From positions 310,001-374,000 of the forward strand of contig CAVQQQ010000001.1 in NCBI GenBank assembly GCA_963715025.1: a stretch of 64,000 nucleotides of DNA. Direction: 5' to 3'. Shown here piece after piece: positions 1 through 12,963 of the stretch. Below the pieces are notes generated by a model that was not told the DNA's origin, did not search any database, and was given only the letters and a program-made list of their open reading frames with translations. Position 1 is the first letter of the stretch; each line of letters begins with the position of its first letter. This DNA is from DASSJT01 sp963715025 (GTDB taxonomy: Bacteria; Actinomycetota; Actinomycetes; Actinomycetales; Dermatophilaceae). Position numbers and translations under genes: made by a program.

Positions 1-1964
1 TCACGCCGCTGCGGGTCCTCGACGCCGTCGGCCGTCGGGATGGCCCAGCCGTTCTCGCCGTCGTACCACTCGTCCCACCAGCCGTCGAGGATGGAGAGGT
101 TGAGCGCCCCGTTGAGCGCGGCCTTCATGCCGGACGTGCCGCAGGCCTCAAAGGGCCGCAGCGGGTTGTTGAGCCAGACGTCGCAGCCCGGGTAGAGGTA
201 CTGGGCCATCGCGATGTCGTAGTTCGGCAGGAAGGCGATGCGGTGCCGCACCTCCGGGTCGTCGGCGAACCGCACCATCTGCTGGATCAGCTGCTTGCCG
301 GTCTCGTCGGCAGGGTGGGACTTGCCGGCGATGACCAGCTGGATGGGGCGGTCGGGGTCCAGCATGAGCTTCTTGAGGCGGCCTGGGTCGCGCAGCATCA
401 GGGTGAGGCGCTTGTAGGTCGGCACGCGGCGAGCGAAGCCGATGGTGAGGACATCGGGGTCGAGGATGTCTTCGACCCAGCCCAGCTCGGCGGGCGAGGC
501 ACCGCGCTTTCCCCAGGACGAGCGCATCCGGCGGCGGGACTCCTGGACCAGCTGGCGACGCAGGTCGCGCTTGGTCGCCCAGATCTCCGAGCGCGGGACC
601 TCTGCGATGCGGTCCCACGCGTGGTCGCGCTCGATGTCGCTGGTGTGCAGGTGCCGGTCGGCCAGCTCGTAGACGCGGCGGTCGACCCACGTCGGGGCGT
701 GGACGCCGTTCGTGATGCTGGTGATCGGCACCTCGTCGTCGTCGAAGCCGGGCCACAGGCCGTCGAACATCTCCCGGCTCACCGTGCCGTGCAGCTTCGA
801 GACGCCGTTGGCGCGTTGGGCCAGGCGCAGGCCCATGACCGCCATATTGAAGATCCCGGCGCTCCCGCCCTGGTAGGTCTCGGCGCCCAGCCCGAGCAGG
901 CGCTGGAGCGGGACCCCCGGCATGGACTGGTCGCCGCCGAAGTAGAGCTCGATGAGGCGGGCCTCGAACCGGTCGATGCCCGCAGGGACAGGGGTGTGGG
1001 TGGTGAACACCGTTGCCGCGCGAACCGCCTCGAGCGCCTCGTCGAAGGACATGGCGTGCTCGGTGGCGAGCTCGTGGATCCGCTCAATGCCCAGGAACCC
1101 GGCATGGCCCTCGTTGGTGTGGTAGACGTCCGGGGCCGGGGTGCCGGTCAGCCGGGACCAGAGCCGCAGCGCCCGCACGCCGCCCATGCCGAGCAGCATC
1201 TCCTGCTGGAGCCGCTGCTCTCCTCCACCGCCGTAGAGCCGGTTGGTGACGTTGCGCGCGGCGTCGTCGTTGCCCGGCACGTCCGAGTCGAGCAGCAGCA
1301 GCGGCACCCGGCCGACCTGCGCCCGCCAGACGTGTGCGCGCAGCTCACGGCCCCCGGGCTGCTGAAGGCTCACCACGGCCGGCGTGCCATCGTGCTCGCG
1401 GACCAGGGACAGCGGGAGGCCGTCCGGGTCGAGGACGGGGTAGGTCTCCTGCTGCCAGCCGTCGCGGTTGAGCGACTGCTTGAAGTAGCCGGTCTTGTAG
1501 AACAGGCCGACGCCGACGATGGGCACGCCGAGGTCGGACGCAGACTTGAGGTGATCGCCCGCGAGGATCCCGAGTCCGCCGGAGTACTGGGGCAGCGCCT
1601 CGGTGATGCCGAACTCAGGGCTGAAATAGGCGATTGACCGCGGAGCTCCCCCTTCGGCCTGCTCGGCGTAGTGCTGGTACCAGCGCGGCTGGGACAGGTA
1701 GTCGTCGAGGTCCGCCTTGGCGTCGGCCACCCGAGCGACGAACTCGCTGTCGGCCGCGAGCGCCGCCAGCTCCTCCGGGGAGAGCGCGGACAGCAGGGCC
1801 ACCGGGTCCTTGCGGACAGAGGCCCAGCGCGCGGTGTCGATGGCCGCGAAGAGGTCGCACGTGGGCGGGTGCCACGACCAGCGCAGGTTGCTGGCGAGCT
1901 CTCCCAGAGCGGCGATCGGCTCGGGGAGCAAGGTGCGGACAGAGAAGCGTCGGATGGCCTTCAC
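1..1964 (-). CDS. glgP: Alpha-1,4-glucan phosphorylase, C-terminus cut off by window edge
   Basis: Releases glucose-1-phosphate from the non-reducing ends of alpha-1,4-glucan (GT35 family, the bacterial subtype with an N-terminal DUF3417 region). 654 codons are visible, out of roughly 850 usual for this subtype. The PLP-site signature EACGTSGMKAALNG is present with the PLP lysine at about residue 614. Phosphorylase-like stretches such as YFSPEFGI, YSGGLGILAGDHLKSASDLG and FTTHTPVPAGIDRF are clear. The start is a GTG at 1964-1962 giving VKAIRRFSVRTLLPEPIAAL; a TATGAT box ends 8 bases before it, so the mRNA is probably leaderless. It is transcribed away from glgE and shares its control region, so glucan synthesis and breakdown are probably co-regulated. 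Confidence 0.95.
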   Translation of the reverse strand, partial: MKAIRRFSVRTLLPEPIAALGELASNLRWSWHPPTCDLFAAIDTARWASVRKDPVALLSALSPEELAALAADSEFVARVADAKADLDDYLSQPRWYQHYAEQAEGGAPRSIAYFSPEFGITEALPQYSGGLGILAGDHLKSASDLGVPIVGVGLFYKTGYFKQSLNRDGWQQETYPVLDPDGLPLSLVREHDGTPAVVSLQQPGGRELRAHVWRAQVGRVPLLLLDSDVPGNDDAARNVTNRLYGGGGEQRLQQEMLLGMGGVRALRLWSRLTGTPAPDVYHTNEGHAGFLGIERIHELATEHAMSFDEALEAVRAATVFTTHTPVPAGIDRFEARLIELYFGGDQSMPGVPLQRLLGLGAETYQGGSAGIFNMAVMGLRLAQRANGVSKLHGTVSREMFDGLWPGFDDDEVPITSITNGVHAPTWVDRRVYELADRHLHTSDIERDHAWDRIAEVPRSEIWATKRDLRRQLVQESRRRMRSSWGKRGASPAELGWVEDILDPDVLTIGFARRVPTYKRLTLMLRDPGRLKKLMLDPDRPIQLVIAGKSHPADETGKQLIQQMVRFADDPEVRHRIAFLPNYDIAMAQYLYPGCDVWLNNPLRPFEACGTSGMKAALNGALNLSILDGWWDEWYDGENGWAIPTADGVEDPQRR

Positions 1965-1972
1965 GAGGGGCC

Positions 1973-1978
1973 ATCATA
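1973..1978 (-). promoter_or_regulatory. Putative -10 box of glgP (leaderless)
   Basis: TATGAT on the minus strand lies 8 bases before the GTG start. A TTGACA (1999-2004) lies upstream, but at 20-bp spacing, longer than ideal. Confidence 0.55.
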
Positions 1979-2007
1979 GGGTGAGCGCACGAGTGCTCTG
2001 TCAACTT

Positions 2008-2035
2008 CTTGCAGGTCTTTCAATTTCCTTGCAGG
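2008..2035. promoter_or_regulatory. Two CTTGCAGG direct repeats, candidate MalR/LacI-family operators
   Basis: CTTGCAGG occurs at 2008-2015 and again at 2028-2035, exactly 20 bp (two helical turns) apart, between the divergent glgP and glgE genes. CTTGCAG-type repeats are described as binding sites of the LacI-family maltose regulator (MalR/Reg1) at maltose and amylase promoters of Streptomyces, quoted from memory. An 8-bp inverted repeat (GGTCTTTC / GAAAGACC, 2014-2047) overlaps the pair. Confidence 0.5.
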
Positions 2036-2083
2036 GTGGGAAAGACCATCGGCGTGCGAGCGTGCGCCGCGCGATGGAACCGG

Positions 2084-2089
2084 TAGCGT
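2084..2089 (+). promoter_or_regulatory. Putative -10 box of the glgE operon (leaderless)
   Basis: TAGCGT ends 7 bases before the GTG start at 2097, the spacing expected for a leaderless actinobacterial mRNA. No Shine-Dalgarno sequence precedes the start. Confidence 0.5.
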
Positions 2090-2096
2090 CGGCGGT

Positions 2097-5927
<3,831 letters not shown>

Positions 5928-5944
<17 letters not shown>

Positions 5945-7409
5945 GATCTATCGCGACGCGACCGTCACGCCCTCCAAGCTGGACCTGCTGCCGGCCTGGA
6001 TGGCCCGACAGCGGTGGTATGCCGCGAAGGGCAGCAGCCCGCGGCTCCGCAAGCTCTGGTCGTGGCGGCTCGACGACCCCGCCGGCGAGGTGGGCATCGA
6101 GACCTTGCTCGTCATCGACACTGCCGGACCGGAGCCGGTGGTCTACCAGGTGCCCCTGACCTACCGCGGTGCACCGCTGGTGGGGGCCGAGGACGCCCTC
6201 GTCGGCACCATGGAGCACAGTGTGCTCGGGCGTCGCTGGGTCTATGACGCGCCCCAGGACCCGGTCTACGCGGCCCAGCTCGCACAGCTGGTGATGGGTC
6301 GGGCCGAGCCGCAGGCCGGCAGCGAGTCCGACAAGCCCGAACCCCACGTGATGGGGCACCCCCACCCGGCCTGGCGCGACGTCGTCATCATCACGGGCTC
6401 TCGGGTGCTGACCGGCGAGCAGTCCAACACGTCGGTCATCTACGACGCACATCTCGCCGACGGCACCTCGAAACCGTTGATCTGCAAGGTTTTCCGCACT
6501 CTTCAGAGCGGTGACAACCCCGACGTCCTGCTCCAGGCGGCCATCGCGGCTGCCGGGTCCCACCGGGTGCCCGCCACGCTCGGCTCGGTCAGCGCGCAGT
6601 GGCCGGACCCGCTGGGAGGCGAGATCCCGGCATACGGCCATCTCGCCTTCGCGCAGGAGTTCCTGCCCGGCGTCGAGGACGCGTGGCGGGTCGCGCTGCG
6701 GGCGCTCGCCAGGGGCACCGGCTTCGAGGCCGAGGCCCGCGAGCTCGGCGCGGCCACCGCCGAGGTTCATGCCACACTCGCCACGGCCCTGCCCACCGAG
6801 CCGGCCACGCCGGAGGCGGTCGACCGCGTCATCGGAAGCATGGCGCAGCGCTACGTCGCGGCCACGCTTGAGGTCCCTGCGCTGGCCGAGCACGAGACCC
6901 GGATCCGTGACGTGTTCGCCGCGGCCCGCTCGACCTCCTGGCCCGACTTCCAGCGCATCCACGGCGACTTCCACCTCGGTCAGGTGCTTGGCGCGCCCGG
7001 CAAGGGCTGGGTCTTGGTCGACTTCGAGGGCGAGCCGCTGCGCCCCCTCCGCGAGCGCGCCAGACCGGACCAGCCGATGCGCGACATCGCCGGGATGCTT
7101 CGCTCGTTCGACTACGCCGGTGGCACGCGGGAACAGGCGCACGGTGGCGGGCGGCCGGGGTCTGCGCGCGGCTGGGTGGAGGTCTGTCAGACCGCCTTCC
7201 TTGACGGGTACGCCGCGTGGTCCGGCTCCGATCCGCGCGCCAACGTCGCGCTGCTCGCCGCGTTCCAGCTCGACAAGGCCCTCTATGAGGTGGTGTACGA
7301 GGCGCGCAACCGCCCCACCTGGCTGTCCATCCCCACGTCCGCGATCACCCGACTGCTCGCGAAGCCTTCGCTCGCGGGCATCCCGGCGAGCAAGGAGGCC
7401 ACTACGTGA
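5928..7409 (+). CDS. pep2: Maltokinase (forms maltose-1-phosphate)
   Basis: Phosphorylates maltose at O1 with ATP, giving the GlgE substrate. 493 aa with an aminoglycoside-phosphotransferase-like fold. The cap begins LPAWMARQRWYAAKG, typical of Pep2/Mak. The kinase core carries IHGDFHLGQVL (catalytic loop) and VLVDFEGEPLRPL (metal-binding Asp). The C-terminal ALYEVVYEARNRPTWLSIP is also characteristic. The GTG at 5928 lies inside treS; a second GTG at 5937 is an equally possible start, and neither has a strong ribosome-binding site. The stop overlaps the glgB start. Confidence 0.94.
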
Positions 7410-9742
7410 CCCCGCCCATCCCCACGGACAAGGTTGCCGGCGCGATAACAGCCCTCGCTCAGGGCAGGCACCAGCAGCCGCACGACCTGCTCGGCCAGCA
7501 CCTCGAGGATGACGGGCTCCGGATCCGCGTGCTGCGCCAGCTCGCGCACAGCGTGTCGGTCCGGTTCGAGGACGGCGTCGAGCTGCCGCTGCGTCACGAG
7601 GCCGACGGCGTGTGGAGCGGTCTGCGCGAGGGACAGATCACCACGCTCGACTACCGCGTGCTCGTGGCCTGGGGCGATGGCATCGTCCACGTCCAGGACG
7701 ATCCCTACCGCTTCGCGCCCACGCTCGGCGAGATCGACCTGCACCTGATCGGAGAGGGCCGCCACGAGCAGCTCTGGACCGTGCTCGGCGCCCATGTGCG
7801 CGAGTACCCCGGGCCGATGGGAGGCGTGCGAGGCACCTCCTTCGCCGTGTGGGCGCCGCGAGCGCGTGCGGTGCACGTCATCGGCGACTTCAACGACTGG
7901 GACAGCGTGAGCCACCCCATGCGCCTGCTGGGCCAGTCGGGCGTGTGGGAGCTCTTCGTGCCCGAGCTGGCAGAGGGCAGCAACTACAAGTACGAGATCC
8001 GCGGCGCAGATGACGTCGTGCGGGCCAAGTCCGACCCGATGGCCCAGGCCACGGAGCGCCCCCCAGACACGGCCTCGATGGTCACGCACTCGACCCACCA
8101 GTGGGGCGATGGCGAGTGGATGGCGCGCCGCGCGGCGAGCAACCCCCACCAGGGGCCGATGAGCATCTATGAGGTCCACCTCGGGTCGTGGCGGCGCGGT
8201 CTCTCCTACCTCGACCTCGCCGAGCACCTGGTCAACTACGTCGTCGACCTCGGCTTCACCCATGTGGAGTTCCTGCCGGTCATGGAGCACCCCTATGGCC
8301 CGTCATGGGGCTACCAGGTGACCGGCTACTACGCTCCGACCGCACGGTTCGGGTCGCCCGACGAGTTCCGCCACCTGGTCGACCGGCTCCACCAGGCCGG
8401 CATCGGGGTGATCCTGGACTGGGTTCCCGCCCACTTCCCCAAGGACGCCTGGGCGCTGGCGCGGTTCGACGGGCTCCCGCTCTACGAGCACCCCGACCCG
8501 CGCCGCGGTGACCAGCCCGACTGGGGCACCCACATCTTCGACTTCGGCCGGCTCCAGGTGCGCAACTTCCTCGTCGCCAACGCGATCTACTGGCTCGAGG
8601 AGTTCCACGTCGACGGCCTGCGCGTGGACGCCGTCGCCTCGATGCTCTACCTCGACTACTCGCGACGAGAGGGCGAGTGGATCCCCAACGAGCGCGGTGG
8701 CCGCGAGTACCTCGAGGCCATCGGCCTGCTGCAGGAGGCCAACGCCACGGCATACAAGCGGGTGCCGGGAATTGTGACGATCGCCGAGGAGTCGACCTCC
8801 TGGCCGGGCGTTACCAAGCCGACCAGCGTGGGCGGCCTCGGCTTCGGGCTCAAATGGAACATGGGCTGGATGAACGACACCCTCCGCTACCTCAAGGAGG
8901 ACCCTGTCCACCGCCAGTACCACCACAACCTCCTGACCTTCTCGCTGATGTACGCGTACAGCGAGAACTACCTGTTGCCGATCAGCCACGACGAGGTGGT
9001 CCACGGCAAGGGCTCCCTGCTCAGCAAGATCCCCGGCCACCGGTTCGAGCAGCTGGCGACTCTGCGGGCCTACCTCGCCTACATCTGGTCCCACCCCGGC
9101 AAGCAGCTGCTCTTCATGGGATGCGAGTTCGCCCAGCCAGGCGAATGGGCCGACGGTCGCGAGCTCGACTGGTGGTTGCTCGACCACGCCGCCCATTACC
9201 GCGTGCACAACCTGGTCAAGCAGCTGAACGCCATCTACCGCAGCTCCGACGCCCTCTGGGCGCTCGACTCCTCGCCCGCCGGATTCGAGTGGATCAACGC
9301 CGACGACAACGTCGGGAACACCTTGTCCTACCTGCGTTTCGGCTCCGCGGACCGCACGCGCGGCCCGGTCGTCGCCGTGGCCATCAACTTCAACGGCATG
9401 GCTCACGACGGGATCCGCCTGGGCGTGCCCCGGCCAGGCCCGTGGAAGGTCATCCTCGACACAAGTGGCTACGACGAGTACGGCACCCCGTCGCAGGCCG
9501 ACACCGTGATCGAGGCAGAGCCCATCCCCTCCAACGGACAGCCCTTCTCCGTGGTCGTGCGCATGGCCCCGCTCACGGCGCTCTACCTGGCCCCGCTCCA
9601 GGGCGGGAGCGAAGGAGTCGAGACGGCAGGGGCCCGGTCCCTCGCCTCGGCTCCGGGTCCTGCGTCGCCGCAGCCGACGGCTGTCGCCCAGCCCATCGAG
9701 CCGGTCCGGCTGGCGGAGGCGCCCAAGGAGACGTCCCAATGA
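7406..9742 (+). CDS. glgB: 1,4-alpha-glucan branching enzyme
   Basis: Introduces alpha-1,6 branches into the glucan made by GlgE. 778 aa: an extra N-terminal beta domain, a CBM48 domain around residues 130-220 (GTSFAVWAPRARAVHVIGDF), then a GH13_9 barrel. Catalytic residues D408 (GLRVDAVASMLYLDYSR), E461 (IAEESTSWPGVTKP) and D529 (ISHDEVVHGKGSL) have the same spacing (53, 68) as E. coli D405/E458/D526. The GTG start is chosen because AAGGAGG lies 7 bases upstream and the codon overlaps the pep2 stop (GTGA). After the normal C-terminus, about 45 residues rich in Ala, Pro and Glu are probably a disordered tail. Confidence 0.96.
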   Translation: MTPPIPTDKVAGAITALAQGRHQQPHDLLGQHLEDDGLRIRVLRQLAHSVSVRFEDGVELPLRHEADGVWSGLREGQITTLDYRVLVAWGDGIVHVQDDPYRFAPTLGEIDLHLIGEGRHEQLWTVLGAHVREYPGPMGGVRGTSFAVWAPRARAVHVIGDFNDWDSVSHPMRLLGQSGVWELFVPELAEGSNYKYEIRGADDVVRAKSDPMAQATERPPDTASMVTHSTHQWGDGEWMARRAASNPHQGPMSIYEVHLGSWRRGLSYLDLAEHLVNYVVDLGFTHVEFLPVMEHPYGPSWGYQVTGYYAPTARFGSPDEFRHLVDRLHQAGIGVILDWVPAHFPKDAWALARFDGLPLYEHPDPRRGDQPDWGTHIFDFGRLQVRNFLVANAIYWLEEFHVDGLRVDAVASMLYLDYSRREGEWIPNERGGREYLEAIGLLQEANATAYKRVPGIVTIAEESTSWPGVTKPTSVGGLGFGLKWNMGWMNDTLRYLKEDPVHRQYHHNLLTFSLMYAYSENYLLPISHDEVVHGKGSLLSKIPGHRFEQLATLRAYLAYIWSHPGKQLLFMGCEFAQPGEWADGRELDWWLLDHAAHYRVHNLVKQLNAIYRSSDALWALDSSPAGFEWINADDNVGNTLSYLRFGSADRTRGPVVAVAINFNGMAHDGIRLGVPRPGPWKVILDTSGYDEYGTPSQADTVIEAEPIPSNGQPFSVVVRMAPLTALYLAPLQGGSEGVETAGARSLASAPGPASPQPTAVAQPIEPVRLAEAPKETSQ

Positions 9743-11382
9743 GCAGCAAGCGCGCGGGGTCGCCGGCCAAGCCCGCCGACCTGGTCGACGTCCCCCACCT
9801 CGTCACCGCCTACTACACGCTGGTGCCGGATCCCGAAGACGTCGACCAGCAGGTGGTTTTCGGCACCTCGGGCCACCGGGGTTGCAGCCTCAAGGGCGCG
9901 TTCAACGAGACCCACATCCTGGCGACCACCCAGGCGATCTGCGACTACCGGCGCGACCAGGGCTACGACGGGCCGCTGTTCGTGGGTCGCGACACACACG
10001 CACTGTCCGAGCCGGCGTGGGCGTCGGCGCTGGAGGTCCTTGCCGCCAACGAGGTCACCGTGCTGGTCGACGACCGCGACGGCTACACCCCCACGCCAGC
10101 GATCTCCCACGCCATCCTGCGCGCGAACGGTGGCCGCGTCTCCGGCAGTGGCCTCGCCGACGGCATCGTGGTCACTCCCTCGCACAACCCGCCGTCCGAC
10201 GGCGGCTTCAAGTACAACCCGCCACACGGTGGCCCGGCCGACACCGACGCAACCTCGGTGATCGCCGCCCGGGCCAACGCGCTGATCGCCAGCGGGCTCG
10301 ACGACGTGCGCCGTATGCCGTTCAGCCGGGCCCGCGCCCACGCGCAGGGCTACGACTTCGTCGGCACCTACGTCGACGACCTCCCGGCCGTCCTCGACAT
10401 CACCCGGATCCGCGAGGCAGGGGTGCGCATCGGCGCTGACCCGCTCGGGGGCGCCAGCGTTGCGTACTGGGGAGAGATCGCCGACCGCCACGGCCTCGAC
10501 CTCACCGTGGTCAACCCGCTCGTCGACGCGACGTGGCGGTTCATGACCCTTGACTGGGACGGCAAGATCCGCATGGACTGCTCCTCGCCCTCCGCGATGG
10601 CCTCGCTGATCGCCCGGCGCGACCAGTTCGACATCGCCACGGGCAACGACGCAGACGCCGACCGGCACGGCATCGTCACGCCGGACGCCGGGCTGATGAA
10701 CCCCAACCACTTCCTCGCCGTGGCCATCGGCTACCTCTTCGGTGGCGCGCGGCCCAACTGGCCCCAAGCAGCCGCCATCGGAAAGACCCTGGTGTCGTCG
10801 TCGATGATCGACCGGGTCGCGAGGGACGTCGGCGGACGGCTGGTCGAGGTGCCGGTCGGTTTCAAGTGGTTCGTGCCCGGCCTGATCGACGGCAGCTTCG
10901 GGTTCGGCGGTGAGGAGTCGGCCGGGGCGTCATTCCTGCGGCGCGACGGGAAGGCATGGACCACCGACAAGGACGGGATCCTCCTTGCGCTGCTTGCCTC
11001 CGAGATCTTCGCCGCCACCGGCAGGACCCCGAGCCAGCACTATGGCGAGCTGACCGCGAAACACGGCGACCCGGCATACGCCCGCATCGACGCACCGGCC
11101 AACCGCGAGCAGAAGGCGAAGCTGGCTGCCCTCTCCCCCGAGGACGTCACGGCGGACTCCCTTGCTGGAGAGGCGATCACGGCCAAGTTGACCGAGGCGC
11201 CCGGCAACGGAGCGGCCATCGGCGGCCTCAAGGTGACGACGGAGTCGGCATGGTTCGCAGCACGGCCGTCGGGGACTGAGGACGTCTACAAGATCTATGC
11301 CGAGTCGTTCAAGGGCCCCGACCACCTGGTGCGGGTGCAGGAGGAGGCGAAGCAGGTCGTCAGCGCGGCCCTCGGCTCCTGA
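9739..11382 (+). CDS. pgm: Phosphoglucomutase (alpha-D-glucose phosphate-specific)
   Basis: Interconverts glucose-1-phosphate and glucose-6-phosphate, connecting GlgP-released phosphate sugar with central metabolism. 547 aa. The active-site phosphoserine is S148 (VVTPSHNPPSDGGFKYN). The Mg-binding loop is GNDADADRHGIV, the sugar-binding loop GFGGEESAGASFLR, and the phosphate-binding C-terminal domain contains ARPSGTEDVYKIYAESF. The start is supported by AAGGAG 8 bases upstream and a four-base overlap (ATGA) with glgB. As last gene of a GlgE operon it makes the locus a closed storage cycle; pgm is often elsewhere in the genome. Confidence 0.95.
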   Translation: MSSKRAGSPAKPADLVDVPHLVTAYYTLVPDPEDVDQQVVFGTSGHRGCSLKGAFNETHILATTQAICDYRRDQGYDGPLFVGRDTHALSEPAWASALEVLAANEVTVLVDDRDGYTPTPAISHAILRANGGRVSGSGLADGIVVTPSHNPPSDGGFKYNPPHGGPADTDATSVIAARANALIASGLDDVRRMPFSRARAHAQGYDFVGTYVDDLPAVLDITRIREAGVRIGADPLGGASVAYWGEIADRHGLDLTVVNPLVDATWRFMTLDWDGKIRMDCSSPSAMASLIARRDQFDIATGNDADADRHGIVTPDAGLMNPNHFLAVAIGYLFGGARPNWPQAAAIGKTLVSSSMIDRVARDVGGRLVEVPVGFKWFVPGLIDGSFGFGGEESAGASFLRRDGKAWTTDKDGILLALLASEIFAATGRTPSQHYGELTAKHGDPAYARIDAPANREQKAKLAALSPEDVTADSLAGEAITAKLTEAPGNGAAIGGLKVTTESAWFAARPSGTEDVYKIYAESFKGPDHLVRVQEEAKQVVSAALGS

Positions 11383-11613
11383 TCTCCAGACGCCCGGAAC
11401 ATCCCGCAGGACGATCGTGTTGGCAACCACATGACTGCGCCGAGAAGCCACCGTGACCGCACACCGCCAACCTTCCCCCAGTCCCGCGCCCACCAGCCCA
11501 ACCTCGCCACCCTCGACCGCTTGCGAGGGCTGCGCCGTCCCCGGCTGATGGCTCCCGAGGCCCGTCGGCACCAGGTGCCGCAGGAGTGCAGCGCCTGCTG
11601 ACCAGATCCCGGG

Positions 11614-11654
11614 GAGACGACCGCGCACGCCCGACCGAGGGGCGCGGTCGTCTC
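11614..11654. terminator. Hairpin between convergent pgm and ATP-grasp genes
   Basis: A perfect 13-bp inverted repeat (GAGACGACCGCGC and its complement) with a 15-base loop lies between two convergent transcription units. No U-run follows on either strand. It could act as a bidirectional terminator. The rest of the 11383-11670 gap shows no ORF or RNA that I recognise. Confidence 0.55.
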
Positions 11655-11670
11655 GCGTCCGGGCGGTGGG

Positions 11671-12945
11671 TCAGGGGTGGTCTGCCCCCGAGCCGAGCCG
11701 GGTGCGCTCCTCCCTGACCCAGAGCCCGGTCAGCCCGCCGAAGTGGGCCTCGAACTGCTCCCACTCGTGCGGCGGGTAGGTCTGGTGGATGGTGCTGGTG
11801 AGCAGCGAACGGAACTCCTCCGAGTCGACCCACTCCAGCACCATCTCGTCGACGTGTGGCAGCGCCGAGGCGCAGAAGTCGGCGTAGCGGTCGGCCTCGA
11901 AGTGGGCGTCGGCCAGGCCCTGGTAGGCGGCGAGCTTGTCGGCGTACGACATCGACGCGTCATCGGCCACCTCGAACCACGGCCCAGTGTCGACCTGGGT
12001 CTGGGCGCGCCGGCCGGTGGACAGGCAGTAGACCGACCACCGCAGCAGTGCCTTGATCGCCCATGGGAAGTAGTAGTGCAGCGACGTGATGGCCACGTCG
12101 GGACAGGCGTTGGCGTAGTCGATCGGGTAGACCACGCCGTCCTTGACGAGCATCTCGCAGGAGTTGAACTCCCAGCGGAAGAACGCGTTGACCGTCTGGG
12201 AGATGGTGATGGCCTCGGCGCCCGTCGCCCCCGAGAGGAAGCCGTGCTCCACGGCATACCGGTTGTGCATGGGCTCATCGGGCTGGAACTTCATCACCAT
12301 CGTCTCGGGTCCGATGGTCAGCGCACGGGCAAAGACCTCGAACCCGTCGACCGCCTTCTGGAGGTGCATGAGCATCTCGCCGGACTCGTCATAGGCATGG
12401 TGCAGGTCCTCGCGGTTGCGGATCATGGAGACTCCGCGCCAGGCCCCGCCGTCGAAGGGTTTCATGAACATCGGGTAGCCGATGTCGTCCGCGATCCGGT
12501 CGAGATCGAAGGCCTTGTTGTACTTCGCCGACGTGTAGGCCCATCGCGCGTTGTCGACCGGGTGCTTGTAGGGCACCAGCACTGTCTCCGGCACGTGCAT
12601 GCCGAGCCGCATCAGCGCGCAGTAGGCCGAGTGCTTCTCCATCGACTGGAACGTGAACGGGCTGTTCAGCAGATAGACGTCGTCCATGAGAGCGGCCTTC
12701 TTCAGCCACTCGCGCGGGTGGTAGTACCAGTGCGCGAGACGGTCGATGACCAGTTCGTGCCGTACGGGGTCGCGGAGGTTGAACGGCTCGATCGTCATGC
12801 GCTCGGTCGTGATCTGGTGCCGCGAGCCGTCCGGAGCGGTGACCGCTCCCAGCCGTCGTGCCAATGCCTCGAACGCGGTGGGCCAGTCGTCCTCGGCTCC
12901 GAGGAGGAGTCCGAGCAGGTGGTCCTTCGCGGCGGGCATGGGCAC
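11671..12945 (-). CDS. ATP-grasp family ligase of unknown product
   Basis: 424 aa with an ATP-grasp fold, expected to form an amide or related bond through an acyl-phosphate. MFMKPFDGGAWRGVSM looks like the ATP-binding lysine strand and flexible loop. MVMKFQPDEPMHNRYAV and GVVYPIDYANACPDVAITS provide the acidic and Asn residues that would hold Mg-ATP. The start MPMPAAKDHLLGLLLGAEDDW fits the 18-base gap after the preceding hydrolase. Last gene of a four-gene leftward operon with two esterase-fold proteins. I do not recognise a characterised homologue, and substrate and product are unknown. RimK/glutathione-synthetase-type annotation is likely in databases. Confidence 0.75.
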   Translation of the reverse strand: MPMPAAKDHLLGLLLGAEDDWPTAFEALARRLGAVTAPDGSRHQITTERMTIEPFNLRDPVRHELVIDRLAHWYYHPREWLKKAALMDDVYLLNSPFTFQSMEKHSAYCALMRLGMHVPETVLVPYKHPVDNARWAYTSAKYNKAFDLDRIADDIGYPMFMKPFDGGAWRGVSMIRNREDLHHAYDESGEMLMHLQKAVDGFEVFARALTIGPETMVMKFQPDEPMHNRYAVEHGFLSGATGAEAITISQTVNAFFRWEFNSCEMLVKDGVVYPIDYANACPDVAITSLHYYFPWAIKALLRWSVYCLSTGRRAQTQVDTGPWFEVADDASMSYADKLAAYQGLADAHFEADRYADFCASALPHVDEMVLEWVDSEEFRSLLTSTIHQTYPPHEWEQFEAHFGGLTGLWVREERTRLGSGADHP

Positions 12946-12963
12946 GTCCTTCCAGTGGGTGGG

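Noticed and set aside
243..1637. 464-aa open frame on the plus strand at the left edge
   Set aside because: It is antisense to glgP, whose PLP motif and domain order are clear on the minus strand.
11383..11613. A tRNA or small RNA in the gap after pgm
   Set aside because: I could not fold a cloverleaf or find a promoter; only the terminal hairpin is supported.
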